DNA of 64,000 nt from Geosiphon pyriformis (taxonomy: Eukaryota > Glomeromycota > Glomeromycetes > Archaeosporales > Geosiphonaceae), in contig JAAOMT010000515.1 of NCBI GenBank assembly GCA_016748015.1, forward strand, positions 355,249-419,248. Reading direction: 5' to 3'. The translations under genes and the position numbers were made by a program. Position 1 is the first letter of the stretch, and every line of letters begins with the position of its first letter. Shown here one piece after another: positions 11,013 to 24,059 of the stretch. A model generated the notes under the pieces. The model was not told where the DNA came from and did not search any database. It saw only the letters and a program-made list of their open reading frames with translations.

Positions 11013-13386
11013 AAGCAAGTTCGAATCAATTTTTTTTTAAATTATTTTTGGAGGATTTTTTCATTATAATAAATGCTTTTCTTTGAGAATCACAACTTAT
11101 AAAAATTTTTTAGTCTATAGCAAATGGAATTTAGAAATTAAATCTTATATCCAGAATTTTAATCATGGATATATAAATTCTGGCATATTAAGAGAAGTCA
11201 CTCTTAAAAATACCTAAATATAAATTTCAAATCTCATGGCCAATTTGTTTTGAAAATCTTAACGAACAATAAAAAATCTGACCTAGAAATAGAATTGAAA
11301 ATTTTTTTATTACTTTTAAAAACTAACTATAGCAATTGAGGAATCAACGAGTGGTGGTCTTTCCTTTTTCTGTTTTAAAGGAAATAACTGAGTATTAAAT
11401 CCGTTTAATGTCATTACTTATTTTTTTTTAATGTGACTTAGTAACCCAAGAAAATATACTTTGGTAAATTAGTTTTGTAATTGAGGGGAAAACTAAAATA
11501 GGTTGATTTCATTTTAAAAGCCTAATAACTCGTGGAAATTTTGCGAGAAATAATTATCGTGAACAGTAAAGAAGTTTACAAAATTAATATTTAATATAAT
11601 GTTTATATATGTCTTTACTTTTTTTTTTCGTAAAATACAAGCTAAAATTTTTCTTAAAATTCCTAAACGTGTATATTTTTGACCATAAAGATTTTGGTAT
11701 TATACTTTCAAAGACTCATTGATAAATGCATGAAGTTACTTGAATTATTTTATAAAAAATTGAATTTGTATAAGAAACTTTCATTCAATATGAAAATTTA
11801 CAAATTTCTTTTAAAAATCATTTAGAAAATCAATATTTATCATATTTAGTACTTGGGAATTAGTTACTAAAAACGGCAAAGGATTAACCTGTATTGCGAG
11901 TAAGTAGTTGGTAATAAGCAATTTTAATCTGTCATCAGTTAAAATCTTGAGCATGTGAAATTTCCTTCAAATCCTTCCTTCTGCCCAATAAAGCTTCTAG
12001 TTTGAAAATGTTTGAAAAAAAAAAACCAAGTTTTAGAAAATCTCCTAAGTCTACACATGACAAAAATGTAAAAACAATTTGAAAGCTAATCGGTTTAACC
12101 TAATAATGTCGTGCAAAACTCAAAAATGATGCAATCCATTTTCACCAAATTTCCCGCACTAAAGGTCAGCGTTCGCAATATCTCTATATATTCATTATTT
12201 GTGTGTGTCAATAATATTCCGTTTTAAAAAACCCTTATTTTTCGCTAATATCAGATACCCAATGAGATTTAAAAGCATGAATTGCAATTAGATTGTAAAA
12301 CAAAAAAGGATATGAGATGAAGATATTTTTTCAATAATAACCGACTGGAATTTCATTTAAAACTGGAAAAGGAAAAAATTGGCATAGCGCAAAAAGATCT
12401 GATATGTGTTCGATCAAACATGATATAGTCAAATAAAAGCATGAATCGATTTTTTTATAAGATTAAAGCTTTTTTTAATAAAATGGCAATTAATATTTAT
12501 GTTCAAAAATTAAACAATAATAAAATAGTTAAAATCTGTTTAAGAACATAATTTTTTATATAATTTTATAAATAATTTTATTAGTTTTTATTTTTGACTA
12601 ATTAATAATTACTTGATAATTATAAGAAATTTTAATATCAACAATATCAGAACTTTAATTTACAAAATTCAACTAGGTTAATTAGTTATTATATTAAAGT
12701 TTAAATTATTAGTTATTCAAAAAATCTATATATTAATATTGTTATATTTTAATTTTCTATTTAGTAATTTTACTAAATTTATAATTTATTTATTAGTTTA
12801 TATCAATTATTTTTTTGAAAATTTTTCAATATATATAATTATTGATTAATTACAGATGTGGTTTTTAATTTTTTAATTTTTTTCTTATTAAATAAAAATT
12901 AATTAATATTTTATTGAAATGAATCAAATTTTTAATTATATAATTTATTTTTTGAAATCAAATCAACAAAAAATCTTTTTATAATTTTAAAAATATTCTT
13001 ATTTTTTATAAATTATTTTATTCTTAAAATTTTATGTTTCTTATCATAATTTTTTGTGTGCAAATTAATTAATTATTATTTGTCTTTTGAAATCTATTAA
13101 TAATAAATAACCAATTTCATATGGTCAAAATTATTTTAATATAAAGATTAAATGTTTTTGTTTAAATTTCTATTTTAATAAAAAACACTGTTTTTATATA
13201 ACTTTTTATGTTTAATCGAATGTTAAAATATTTGAATATTTTTAAATTAATTTTGATTTAAATAATATTCAAGTTTAAATTAATTTTTAAATTTAATTAA
13301 AATTTAATATAAATAAAATCTTTTTTGTAATTAAATTTAAACATAAATAAATAAATAAATAAATATTTTTATATTTTATTAATGCT

Positions 13387-13387
<1 letters not shown>

Positions 13388-13458
<71 letters not shown>

Positions 13459-13459
13459 T
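13388..13459. repeat. (AAT)n trinucleotide microsatellite
   Basis: About 24 uninterrupted AAT units inside an AT-dense block. A shorter run of four-base AAAT-type units lies just upstream, at about 13340-13363. Confidence 0.95.
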
Positions 13460-15127
13460 ATAATAATTATAATCTTAAAAATACCTATAAATTTATTTGT
13501 CATTATTATGATTTTATTTTTTTTACTATTCTAATTCACATCAAATTTTTTTTTGTATTTTAATATTTTTGAATATGAATCAATTATTATTTGTTTGAGA
13601 AAAAAATTTATTTAAAAATATATCGTTAATTTTATTTTTTTAATTTTAAAAATTATTATATAAATTATTTTAGTCTAATGTAACTAAATTAATTATAAAA
13701 TAAAAATAGGATATACCTTTTTTTTTTTTTATTATCATTTTCAAACTAATTTTTTATAAACTTTAAAAATCAAATTCTTGAATAGAATTTATCTTCAATT
13801 TCATTGCTTAACAAATAATAAATTTCTTACAAGATAACTTCAAACAACTTGGCTTTGTTTCAATAGCTGTATATATTACAAAAGGATTTTTAAAATCTTT
13901 CCATAAATAACAAGGGATTGGTTAAAAGAAATATTTAGATTGACTACTCTTTAATAAACACATTTCAAACCTTTAAATATTACCTATTTCTCGAAAATTC
14001 TTATAAAATAAATTTTTTCTTAAATGTATTCTTTACTGGATATAAATTAAATACAAATATAACTCGAGAACAAACCAAAAACCTAAGATATCAATTAGCC
14101 ATCTCTTAAAACGATTCAAATCATTCTATAATAAAAGTGACTTGATTTTTTTATATTAAGGAATGAGAAGTTCAGAACTTTGAAATAAAAAAGCAAAACC
14201 TCTAATTTCAAACCAATATTTCTTCATTTTTTTGGTGAATATTTCTCAAAATAATTTTTTCCTTCTTTGTAGTTTTATAAAAGCTCTTTTTCGATTTCTC
14301 TATGATAAAAGAATATAAAAAAGGTCATTTGTACAAGTGAGAAAATGGCATCCTTTCACGCGTCTTATTCTCGCACGTGAATTATTTTTGCTAATTCTGC
14401 CGCAATACTCTATTTGCCACAATACCGTAATTCACTATTTTACCTTAAGTGGGTAAAGATTTGAATGATTAATATATTCCCCAAAATTTCGCTTTGTCAT
14501 TTGAATTTCAGCGATGAGCTCATAATTAAAACTTGGAAAAAATTAGGATAGGCATAATGCAATAACTCAGTTGTGAAAGGTTCACATTCTATTTATTGCT
14601 CATATTCATTATACTTCCTCTTAATTAAAAATGATGACCAGGATAATTTTAAACCAGTATTTCTTTTAAGAGATTCGTAGAACAATTAAGGGATTATTGT
14701 CGATATTTAATCTAAAATAGAACACGGGAACTTGAAAAGAGAATTTTTTCCCAATTCTATGATCCATCAAAAATTCAATCAACATTGACCAATGACACAA
14801 TTAAACTTGACCTTTTAACCCCTTGACACTTTGTGCTTTGTCGCGATTGTTGCGGGAGAATCATCAAATCAAAGTGAACAATCGAGTAAAATTTTTTATC
14901 AATGCATCATCAATGATAATCATAATGATAAACACAATCATTAACTTCTTGATATAGAACACCCCTTCATTAAATTGCGTAGTACCTGTATTATAATATT
15001 ATAAATTTCAAGTTTTTGAATTAAATAGGAGCTGACCTCAGTTCGACTTTAAAAGTATAAAAGAAACGAATTTCGAACATTTGAAAATAAAAGTAAATAA
15101 GATTAGATCGAAGCAATTTTTCGTAAC

Positions 15128-15235
15128 CTTTTCTGTCTTTCTTTCTTTCTTCCTTTCCTTTCCTTTCTTTTCTTCCTTTCTTTTCTTCCTTCCTTTTCTT
15201 CCTTCCTTTCTTTCTTTTTTCTTTCTCCTTTCGTT
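15128..15235. repeat. Polypyrimidine TTTC/TTCC repeat tract
   Basis: Roughly 100 bp almost entirely C and T on the plus strand, built from imperfect TTTC and TTCC units. Such purine/pyrimidine strand-asymmetric tracts can form triplex DNA. It lies about 320 bp upstream of the secreted beta-barrel gene. Confidence 0.9.
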
Positions 15236-15553
15236 TTGATAGCGGAATAATTATACATTCTTTTTGCATTGAGATATTATCTTTCAACACGCTGAGCGTA
15301 ATAATAAAATAATAAAATATTAGGTGAAATAAAAACCTAGAAGCTTGAACATTAAATTTTTTTAAATTGACAAATTCTACTCTTAAAAAGTTTTGGAATT
15401 GATTTTCTTGTAATTGCTGCTCTTACAAAAATAGTGGACTACAAAAAATTCTTTAACCTTTTTTTCGCACGGAACTGGGAGAAAAACATAACAAACTCGT
15501 TTCTTCTTTAAAATCCCACCTTTTCACTGTCTCATTCCTTAAAGAGTAAAATC

Positions 15554-15982
15554 ATGAAATTCAGATCACAGAATCTGATCCAAATCATTTCATTATTACT
15601 CATTCTTTTCTCAACATCATCATCATCATCAGTCCGATCGTCACGTTACTCAAGATCAAGGCGTGGAAAACTTCACAGAGGCCAAGGAACCTATTACAAC
15701 CCTGGTCCGGGGGCATGTGGTTCAACAGATTCCGATTCCTCGCCTGTCGTCGCATTAGCAGCCCCAGATTTTGATCCGTCGAGCCCAGCGGGTAACCCAA
15801 ATCGGAACCCACTATGTGGTAGATCAGTTAAGATTACGTATCGTGGTAGGTCGGTGAAAGCGCTAGTAAAAGATCGGTGCCCGGTATGTCAATCTGGTGA
15901 TTTGGATATGTCACCTGTTGTATTTCAAGAGATTGCTAATAAGGATTTAGGAAGGATTAAAATCAAATGGCGCTTTATATGA
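15554..15982 (+). CDS. Secreted double-psi beta-barrel (RlpA/barwin-like) protein
   Basis: A 142-residue intronless gene. Residues 1 to about 26 form a signal peptide (MKFRSQNLIQIISLLLILF), followed by a Ser/Arg-rich linker. The rest is a DPBB fold like that of expansins, barwin and fungal secreted relatives. It opens with GQGTYYNPGPGACG, continues through VALAAPDFD and LCGRSVKITYRGRSVKALV, and closes with DRCPVCQSGDLDMSPVVF and GRIKIKWRFI. Cys residues are placed as in barwin-like domains and the closing D-M-S-P-x-x-F motif is intact. The product is probably exported to the wall or apoplast; DPBB-only proteins lack proven enzyme activity. Single-domain secreted DPBB proteins are common in plant-associated fungi, so an interface role is possible but not shown. 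Confidence 0.88.
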   Translation: MKFRSQNLIQIISLLLILFSTSSSSSVRSSRYSRSRRGKLHRGQGTYYNPGPGACGSTDSDSSPVVALAAPDFDPSSPAGNPNRNPLCGRSVKITYRGRSVKALVKDRCPVCQSGDLDMSPVVFQEIANKDLGRIKIKWRFI

Positions 15983-16815
15983 ATTAAATGTTACATGAAT
16001 TAGGAGTGATATAAGGACATTTAAACAAATGAAATTGAGATTTAAAATTGAATCTCCGGGGTAGATTCTTTTTAATATGATCCTAAATAAACAAAATGGA
16101 TATCAATCTTAAAATATTTAGAGTATTCTTATTAAAACCAATCTGTATATATTTTATATGTTATTTGCATGAATTAAAAACAACTATTCACAAAATAATT
16201 GGAAAAATTGAGTTCATGACATAGATTTTTCTTGTTTATTTTTGTCCTTTAATTCATATTTTGCATTTTGCTATTTGAATCAAATAAAACCTTATTTTTT
16301 ATGAAAAAAGAGGGATGATAAAAATTTTTCGCAGTTTCTGTTTATTTCAATTTTTTTTTAAATTATAAATAGTTATAAATAATATCATAAGTTTTAAAAT
16401 TAAAAAAGGATATCTGGAATGAAAAATATGATCATCAAAATTAATTTTTGGTTTTTTTAATTATTAATTTGTAGCAAGCAATCTTTCTTGGTCATATATA
16501 TAATCATTATTATATTTTTCCATTGTTTTTTTTGAGTCTTTATAAAAGAATTCCTTGAGTATACAATAACACAGTTTCTTTTTTTACTCACATATGAACA
16601 AAGAGTCAATATGAAAAATTGTTGCATCACAGAATAAAAGTTTTGGAAACTTTTTATTTGTGACAATAAAAAATATAAACTTCATTAGCAAAAAAAAACA
16701 ATTAAAAAAGTACCCAAAAATGATTAATATATGCTACTGTATTTTTTTAATATATCTAAAATAAAAAACTGGTTGGAATTTAACTTTGGTTAGAGCAATT
16801 TTACTTGATTCTAAA
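15983..16815. other. Intergenic, convergent 3' ends
   Basis: About 830 bp between two convergent genes. It is AT-rich with oligo-T runs and has no visible coding exon or structured element. Confidence 0.5.
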
Positions 16816-18174
16816 TTATCCAATATATTCGCGTGGACATTTTCCCATTATATATCCGAAATATGGCCCTTTATGATTTTTTTTCCAATTTATAGAGGTC
16901 TTCCGTTTTTCATGAAAAAAGCCGTTACACTCCTGATTTAATTATAGAAATTTTAATTAACCAAAGTTTGAGATAAAATTCATTCAAGTTTTATCAAAAT
17001 CAGAAACATCCCCCCCCCCCACCCCACCTCCACTACCACCTACCTTATTTAAAGATTGTGTCCCTCGCTGTTCACATCGAAAAACAACAGGAAAATTTGA
17101 CTGGTCTGGTAATGTTATATCAAATGTGCAATCGCACTGCTCTTGCTTTGGAATCCAATATTCAGTAGACAAAGGCCACAAATCCTTATTTCCAAAAGGA
17201 AAAGCAGGTATATAATCATCGGCATATGTTACTCGATACATTTGTAAATAAGTAGACACGATATAAGCAAAATAGGTGTCTCCCATACGTGGCTGTCCAA
17301 AAGTAACTACAATTGGTTTTACTTTAAATCTTTTGGCATATCTTAATGCTGCGAAAACCGCATAAACTGAAGTAAAAAAAAAAGTATGACCTTTAATATT
17401 TTGAAATAAAATTCGATATAATTAATATTATGCTTTTTAACACTTGCCTCCTCCATCCCCAAAGCCTGTAAATTCAATATAGCATTTCAAAGATGCTTTA
17501 TAAAGAGGATTGCTCATATGGATTATACTTATAATATCTCGAGCCTTTCTTGAAATTGATGAGATATCACTCCACCTTCTATAATAATATGCGTCCACAA
17601 GAGCCCCTGAATTTTTAACAAAAGGAATTAATCGCTCGCCAGGCTCTATCCTTCTTGAATTGTCAATACGAACTCCTTTGAAAAAAAATATAACATATGG
17701 AGGCTCATTTGTTTGTTTTGCCCCAGGTTTAAATGAATGTCCCACTACAAAATATTAAAAGCATTAAGAATATATTTAAAGTTTTTAATTGATCAGAATT
17801 GTAATGTTTGCCTTACTATATATATCCTCTGATATTTCGTTTGAATTATTAAGACATGCGGCTTCCCTTGCAAAAAATGCGTGAGTTGCTAATAATTTTA
17901 ATTCATTCTTATTTTTTACTGGTATTTTCACATGAGTGAATTCGCGTTTTAAAAATTGATTGTGAATTAATCTTTCATTGAAAGGAAGCTTAATATCAGC
18001 ATTTAATGAAGTTTGGGAGAATTTTTGCAAATATTGTAGAGAAAAATTTTCTAAAAAATTCCAAATTCTATTTTGAATAATTGTCAAAATTTGAAATGAG
18101 GTTGGAGCTGCGAAATAAAGTTTGATAAAGAACAAAAAGAACAATCCTATTAACCAAAAAAGTAATTTGGGCAT
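16816..18174 (-). CDS. Class 3 lipase-like protein, catalytic Ser and His replaced (pseudoenzyme)
   Basis: Exons 18174-17817, 17744-17448, 17366-17044 and 16932-16816 encode 364 residues, beginning with a hydrophobic signal or anchor segment. The fold markers are those of Lipase_3: FARE in the helical region, VIFFFKGVRID for the usual V-x-F-R-G-T strand, IEFTGFGDGGVYAVFAALR at the nucleophile elbow, PIVVTFGQPRMGDTYFA, VTYADDYIPAFP, STEYWIP and a C-terminal HKGPYFGYIMGKCP. The elbow should read G-H-S-L-G but reads G-F-G-D-G, so the serine is Gly. The Asp (ADDYIP) is kept, but the His four residues before EYW is Pro. The second intron has a GC-AG pair (GCAAGT donor) inside the elbow codon series. 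The frame is otherwise intact, suggesting a retained non-catalytic protein rather than a dead gene. It is a paralogue of the gene at 37.7-39.2 kb. Confidence 0.85.
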
Positions 18175-19869
18175 TGGAGATTAACACCAAATGGAAATTT
18201 GAAAATAAGCAAGAATGAATAACAGAAGAATTAAAAATATCAATATTTTGGACTTTAAGGGTTTAGTATAAAAAATATTTTCTATTCTTAAATTTGAAAA
18301 CAAGATTACTTTATTTATGATGAAGGTAATGACTTTCAAAATTTTGATACAATAACAAAGGAAAAATTACAAAGTGTGTGTATTGTTTGGTTTTTATAAT
18401 ATTAACGTATAAATAAAAACACAATTGATCATCTTTAAAACGGCAACAATAAACCCTTACTATAACCCTTTAAGATAAAGCAAGTTAAATACTTTGGGCA
18501 AATTTTTGATATTCTTTACTTTTGAAAATAATTAATAAAATTTCAAGAATTGAGTTCACGCAATAAACAAAAATTTGATTTGGTTTAAGGAAATAAAGGA
18601 GTTAAAATTTCAATTCATGATCTAAAAGTGAAAATTCTAGAAAATTTATTATGTAAATATGATCCTGAAAAACCTTGAAAATAAATAAAATTAGAAATAT
18701 TTTCTGTGAGATAGAAATTTTGAATTGATTTAATGGTCAGTAAAGATTTGTAAATTCATTTATATATATCAAGCAGCCAGAATTAAAGAACCCAAATTTT
18801 AGTTTTTTTTTTTAATTTAATACTATTCATTTTATTAAAATAAATAAATATATAGGAGAGTGAGGGGCTTTCTTATCAGTTCTTTGTTCAAAAATTTTTT
18901 TTCATAATTGACGGGTATGTTCTCATTAAGAAAACCAGATTTTCTTTATGCCCAATAATAGATGGCTTACTTTGTAAATTACTTTCTATATAAAACATAG
19001 ACATTAATGATATTCCGGATAAAATACAAGCAATCTATGATAGAAACTCAAATTTTTATTATTTAGTTTGTGATTATTACCCCCTTAAATGAAAAGCAAC
19101 TATCTGTTTCAATTTAATAATCATTAGAATTATAATAGGTCAAAATTGAAGTGGTTGATAAAAGCCATCCATCTCCAAAACGAAACTTCTTTTTTTTTAA
19201 AAGTATCCTAACCCTGAAGAATATTATTTGAGTTTCGGATAAAGATTTTTTATTTCTCTTGGTAATTAATCATTTCAATAATAGAAAATGGTAATGAATA
19301 ATATTCCAATAAAAAATTAACTACCAAATTAGTTTAATAATAAATCAAGATTTCTCTGAATTTAGTTTTCCAATTTTTAAGTCAAACAATGATATATTAA
19401 AATTTTTAGTTTATGACATTTTGATATATCTTTTTTAGATACAGAATATGAGACCCGAGAATAATAAACAGGTTTTCTCTTGTTTATCTAACAAAATGAC
19501 TAAATTATTTGATGTTGTCCCTTGATAAATATAAACTCTAGAAACTTATATTCAGAAATTCCAAGAAATTAAATGTTCTTTATGGCAACAGATCTGTGGT
19601 TACAATCATGATGCTGGATTCACGGCATAATCGATAGCACAAAAGTCTTGTTTTGGAAGCAAAGTTAATGCGATGGTTGAATACTTTCTTATTTTCCGCA
19701 GCAAAGCAATGGTCGTTGTGTGACGTTCACATTTGTGAAAATCAAATAAATCATGCTATTTAATGTCTCACTGCTTTTCAAGGTAAACGAAAAACCTATT
19801 CTAAAACATAATTCTGAAATCCATCTTTCTCACCAAAATATCTTTCCTTCAATTTTAAAACTTGATCAA
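18175..19869. other. Divergent intergenic region
   Basis: About 1.7 kb between the minus-strand lipase-like gene and the C2 gene, holding both promoters. No further exon is evident. An in-frame ATG at 19753 could lengthen the C2 protein by 39 residues. Confidence 0.45.
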
Positions 19870-20770
19870 ATGGACAAAATTTCTTCAAAAATAGATACTA
19901 TGGTCAATAAAATCACAAACCCTCATGGTCTGAAGGGTGAACTTCATGTCAGGATTTGTAAGTTTGTAATAGGCCGTAGTTGAGTTCATGCATTATGAAG
20001 ACTTTAGAATTCCAAGTTTTGGTCAAAATTTTAATAGAATTACCTGTTCATAATTATTTGATATTTTGTAATTTTCCGTTTATTTGGGTTTTTGATCGTT
20101 AAGTGGAAGGTAAAAATGTGAAAGAACTGGACGCGTTTGGTAAGGTTTTTTGTTTTTCTTTTGAGTTGAAATCATATCAAAATCGAAGTATTTAAATTTA
20201 ATTTTGACATTAATTTCGAATCATTGATAAATAGCCAAAAGTAAGTTAGATCTTTTCTTTTCTTTTTTTTAGCGAAATTTTCTCATCATATTTCGTTCCC
20301 AAGGCGATCCATTTGTCGAATTCTGGTTAGACTGGGGATGTAGACAAAAAACCGAATCTAGATTCAACACAGCTTCTCCTGTTTGGCTCGCGGAGCATCG
20401 ATTGTAGGTGTTCAGAATTATTCTCATTTTTAAAATTTGAATTTCGGTCAGAATTAAATTTTTAAATTTTCTTCATCTCCCTAGTAAAATAACCGGATAT
20501 GAGGGTTTTTTACACCTTCGTCTAGTTGATAAAGATGTTCTTGTAGACGAAAAGGTATTAATTAGTATCTTAATCATTTGGAAAATCATTTTAATTATGA
20601 CTTGCCGATTGACTTTTAGTTTTATTTAAAAGATTGGTGACACAAAAATTGAGCTGAAACCTGTACTTGAGAATTTTTATTTAGATACTTGGGTGAACGT
20701 TCAAAAACGTTGGGATACAAAAAGCCAAGGTCAGGTTCATGTAGTTTTGGAGTTTTTCCCAGATGAATAG
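19870..20770 (+). CDS. Single C2-domain protein with probable 6-nt exon
   Basis: A small protein that is little more than one C2 domain, a fold that typically binds membranes, often with Ca2+. Preferred exons are 19870-19957, 20104-20139, 20235-20240 (6 nt), 20304-20403, 20485-20554 and 20633-20770, giving 145 residues. It reads GELHVRILEGKNVKELDAF, then AKSDPFVEFWLDWG, SPVWLAEHRFKI, FLHLRLVDKDVLVDEKIGD and QVHVVLEFFPDE. The core loop D-x-x-x-K-S-D-P is intact only if the 6-nt exon is used. The alternative (20104-20144 joined to 20273-20403) stays open but inserts about ten residues before the DP. The Asp of LDAF, the Asp of KSDP and Asp residues of VDKD are candidate Ca2+ ligands. The start is chosen at the last Met before the domain; 19753 is also possible. 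Confidence 0.8.
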
Positions 20771-22755
20771 TTTAAATTCTAAATTTCGGCACAAGTATAT
20801 TTTCATAGCTAAAAACGGAGGTATAATAAATAATAAAGTTTGATGTTTGACTTTACAAAAAAACCAAAATTTCAAAATATTCAAGATAACTTTATCAAAA
20901 AATTGGGAACTTTACCGAAATAGAATCGGTTCGCAATAATTTTCGACTTTGCAATACTTTTTTTTTTCAATATGTTGAAGACAAAATTCTTTAAAACCAA
21001 GGATAAGATATTTTGAATAGAATAAATTTTATTGGACAATATTTTATTGGATAGAAAAAAAAATCTAGCTCAGCTTCCAATTTAATAAATTATACATACT
21101 TTAATTTTCAAAAGTGTTTTTCTTCTATACATTTCTGTATGTTATATTTTTCAACCATTTCAAAATATTTACTAATAGAAATCCCTTTTTTAAAAAAAGA
21201 TTATTTTTTTTACAAAAACCCATTTCATGCATTTTGTTTGTTAGTTAAAATTCAAATTTCCCCGAAAAATAATATGTTGTTTCGAATAATCAAATTTGAA
21301 TCCAATTTTCATTCATCACATTCAGAATTTTTGACTGTCAAAGATTTTTCTTTTTCGATATTTATTTTATTATCTAAACAATATGAATAAGCCAATTTGA
21401 GAGAAAGAAAATTTTTTAGTTTCTATAGAAAAAATATCAAAATAGTTTAATTAAAAATAGATCTTTTCAAATACATGTGTCTTATACATTCTACATTGCT
21501 CCATTAGGAATTTTCTTTCTTTATTGACTCCAAAATGAATTAAATGCATGATGAGAAAATTGCTCAGGTGAGAAACTCGCACGTGTAAGTGTCTTCCTTT
21601 AGGATCTACTCAACCATGTGAGAGAATAAACAATGTGAATTAATGTGTGTACTATTCTCCTTACAAAAATGTGATAAGATGATGACAGTCATCCTACCTT
21701 GTCGTTCGCTATTCAAAAGCTTTCAGGAAAAATTTTTCAATTAGGAATTGATCGAGAAGATTATTAATCATAACCTTAAAAATAGATTAGAAATGATTTG
21801 TTACCCCCGCAGCGCATATTAACATACGATAATAAATAAAGTTCAGGCTAGACTTATTAAAACCTTTGAAACAAACAAAGAAAGAGTACTCGATAATTTA
21901 AGATGTTTCTAAAAGTTTGGATTTGAATTTCAAAGAAATTTAACGGATAGTGAGTTTTTCTGCAGAAGAGAGATATGGAATTTTTTTTGGATGATAAATC
22001 TATTCCTATATCTCCTATTCAGACAAAAACAGTATACTGTCAGATTCATATCTGCAATTAAAAGAAATAAAATATTCTCTCAGGAAGCCCCTGATTCCAA
22101 GCATTAAGCATAGAATATTTCAAAGAAGAAAATAATGCCAAGAAACTCTTGCCCTTTGTTAAATTTGAGGTCGAAAATCGAGATTTAAAACTACCATTTC
22201 AATTGTACGTTCCAGATTATTGATCTTTTTTGTCTTTGGTACCATCTGAAGAATTATTCTTTTAGTCTACATTGTTGAACTGACATGATCAGTCCCCTAT
22301 TCAGAGTAAACTAAAAAAGAATTTCACCAGAATTTGATTCGTTTAAAAAGTTCTTTTGAATTTAGATGGTCACAGTAGTATGAACCGAATCAGTTTTATG
22401 AGGTAATATAAGTTACATATTTAAAATTATATTTTATTTCGTGAGCAATTTTTTCGAACCTCGAATATAATGAAAAGATTAGTTTGGTAGCAGTTTTAAA
22501 GAAAATTTTTTCGATTTAAAATGGAAGAAATTAATAAGACCGCGAAACAACTTCATGCGGCTTTAAAGGAAGTTTACCAATTTTTCAGTAATTGAAAATA
22601 AACGACAATAAGCTTCAAAGAGTTTTATAAGGCTAACAAAAAACTCATTTTTGCATTACTTGCATTGTTCTCAGACTATAATTATTTTGTGATACGTGGA
22701 TGAATAAACCAATATTTATGATCTTTTTCTAAAATTATCAAAAATAATTAACAAT

Positions 22756-22802
<47 letters not shown>

Positions 22803-23320
22803 TTATTCTAAAATAATATAATAGTGAATTTTTTGCTAGAAAGCAACTCATGAATTTGAATTTTTGTAATTTTTCGTGACAATATTTGCTATACATGCTC
22901 AAGATTTAAGATTTAAGATTTAATCATTAATTAAAAAATTAAAAGTTTAGTCTTTAAAATTATTTATCTTTGATAATCTTAATAAAATTAAAATTAAATT
23001 CATATAAAAAATTAATGATGAAATTAATTTTACATAATGAATTTGATTTTCAGATTTTTTTTTAAATATTTATTTTTATTATGATATATTTTGATTATCA
23101 TCTTAAATATATATATATAAATAATTTTATAAATTATATTTTTTATGATATGACATATTTATTAAATAGTGAATATATTTATGGTTTTTTAATGTGTTAT
23201 TAATTATAATTAATTTTTTTTTTAATAATATTTTGTATGATTTGTGATTTATTTCAAGTAATTTTTTTTTTAAAAGGTTTATATTTTAAATATCAGAAAT
23301 TGAAAATATTGTTATTTTAA

Positions 23321-23373
23321 ACAGCAACAACAACAACAATAATAACAACAACAACAGCAACAACAACAACAAC

Positions 23374-23403
<30 letters not shown>
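23321..23403. repeat. Mixed (AAC)n/(AAT)n microsatellite
   Basis: Interspersed AAC, AGC and AAT triplets, ending in a pure AAT run. In one frame this would encode Gln/Asn repeats, but stops and the lack of flanking coding sequence argue against a gene. Confidence 0.9.
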
Positions 23404-23404
<1 letters not shown>

Positions 23405-24003
23405 TTTATAATCAATTTATAAGAACAATTTTTTTGATTTTTCAATATCTTGAAATTTAATGTTTTGAGTATAATAATAAATCATTTTATATTTAAAAAA
23501 AAATAATTGAAATTGTATAAAAATTGATAAAATATTTTGATATTAATTTCAAACAAGCAGCATAGTTTGATTTAAATTACAACAAATAAATAGTGGCAAA
23601 ATTATTGGTTATTATTAAATTGCATATTTTACAGTTATCTCATTTTTTTTCAAACTTTTTAGCGAAGATTCTTCTTTGAAACTCTTTTTTGCCAAAGATA
23701 ACAGATTTCTATAAAAAAGTGAGTACATGAAGCTAACCTAAATCAATTCTAGCTATTTCAAATTACACAAGCACATGAAAAGCAGCCGGATATCAAATAA
23801 TTTTTAATACGAAAAATTTGGGCTGCTTTATTGTTTGTAAAATTTAATTTTAAATGGTCAAGATTTCTGAAAAGGCTATGCTCAGCTCTATGGATATTAT
23901 TGAGGAGATAGTAACGAAAACCGGGAAGAATGTGATTAAAATTTGTTACATTCTAACAATTTTCTAATATCTTTTTTTTTAGAAACTGTATTTAGTAGGT
24001 TGT

Positions 24004-24059
<56 letters not shown>

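Larger units (their letters stand above)
11013..15553. other. 4.5-kb intergenic region with microsatellites
   Basis: No gene is visible. It holds an AT-dense block (about 12470-13750) with a long (AAT)n tract and, at the right end, a polypyrimidine tract; both are listed separately. A Lys/Arg-rich frame over the pyrimidine tract is a repeat artefact. Confidence 0.55.

Noticed and set aside
13388-13459. Regular repeat array considered as CRISPR
   Set aside because: Pure triplet microsatellite without unique spacers, in eukaryotic DNA.
15021-15290. Lys/Arg/Glu-rich open frame on the minus strand
   Set aside because: Produced by the polypyrimidine tract; no domain, no homologous feel outside the repeat.
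16984-17043. Gly-rich C-terminus of the first lipase-like protein
   Set aside because: This is read-through of an intron with a poly-C run; splicing at 17043 to 16932 gives the conserved C-terminal motif.
20145-20272. Single intron model for the C2 gene
   Set aside because: It stays in frame but inserts about ten residues into the conserved K-S-D-P loop; kept only as an alternative to the 6-nt exon model.
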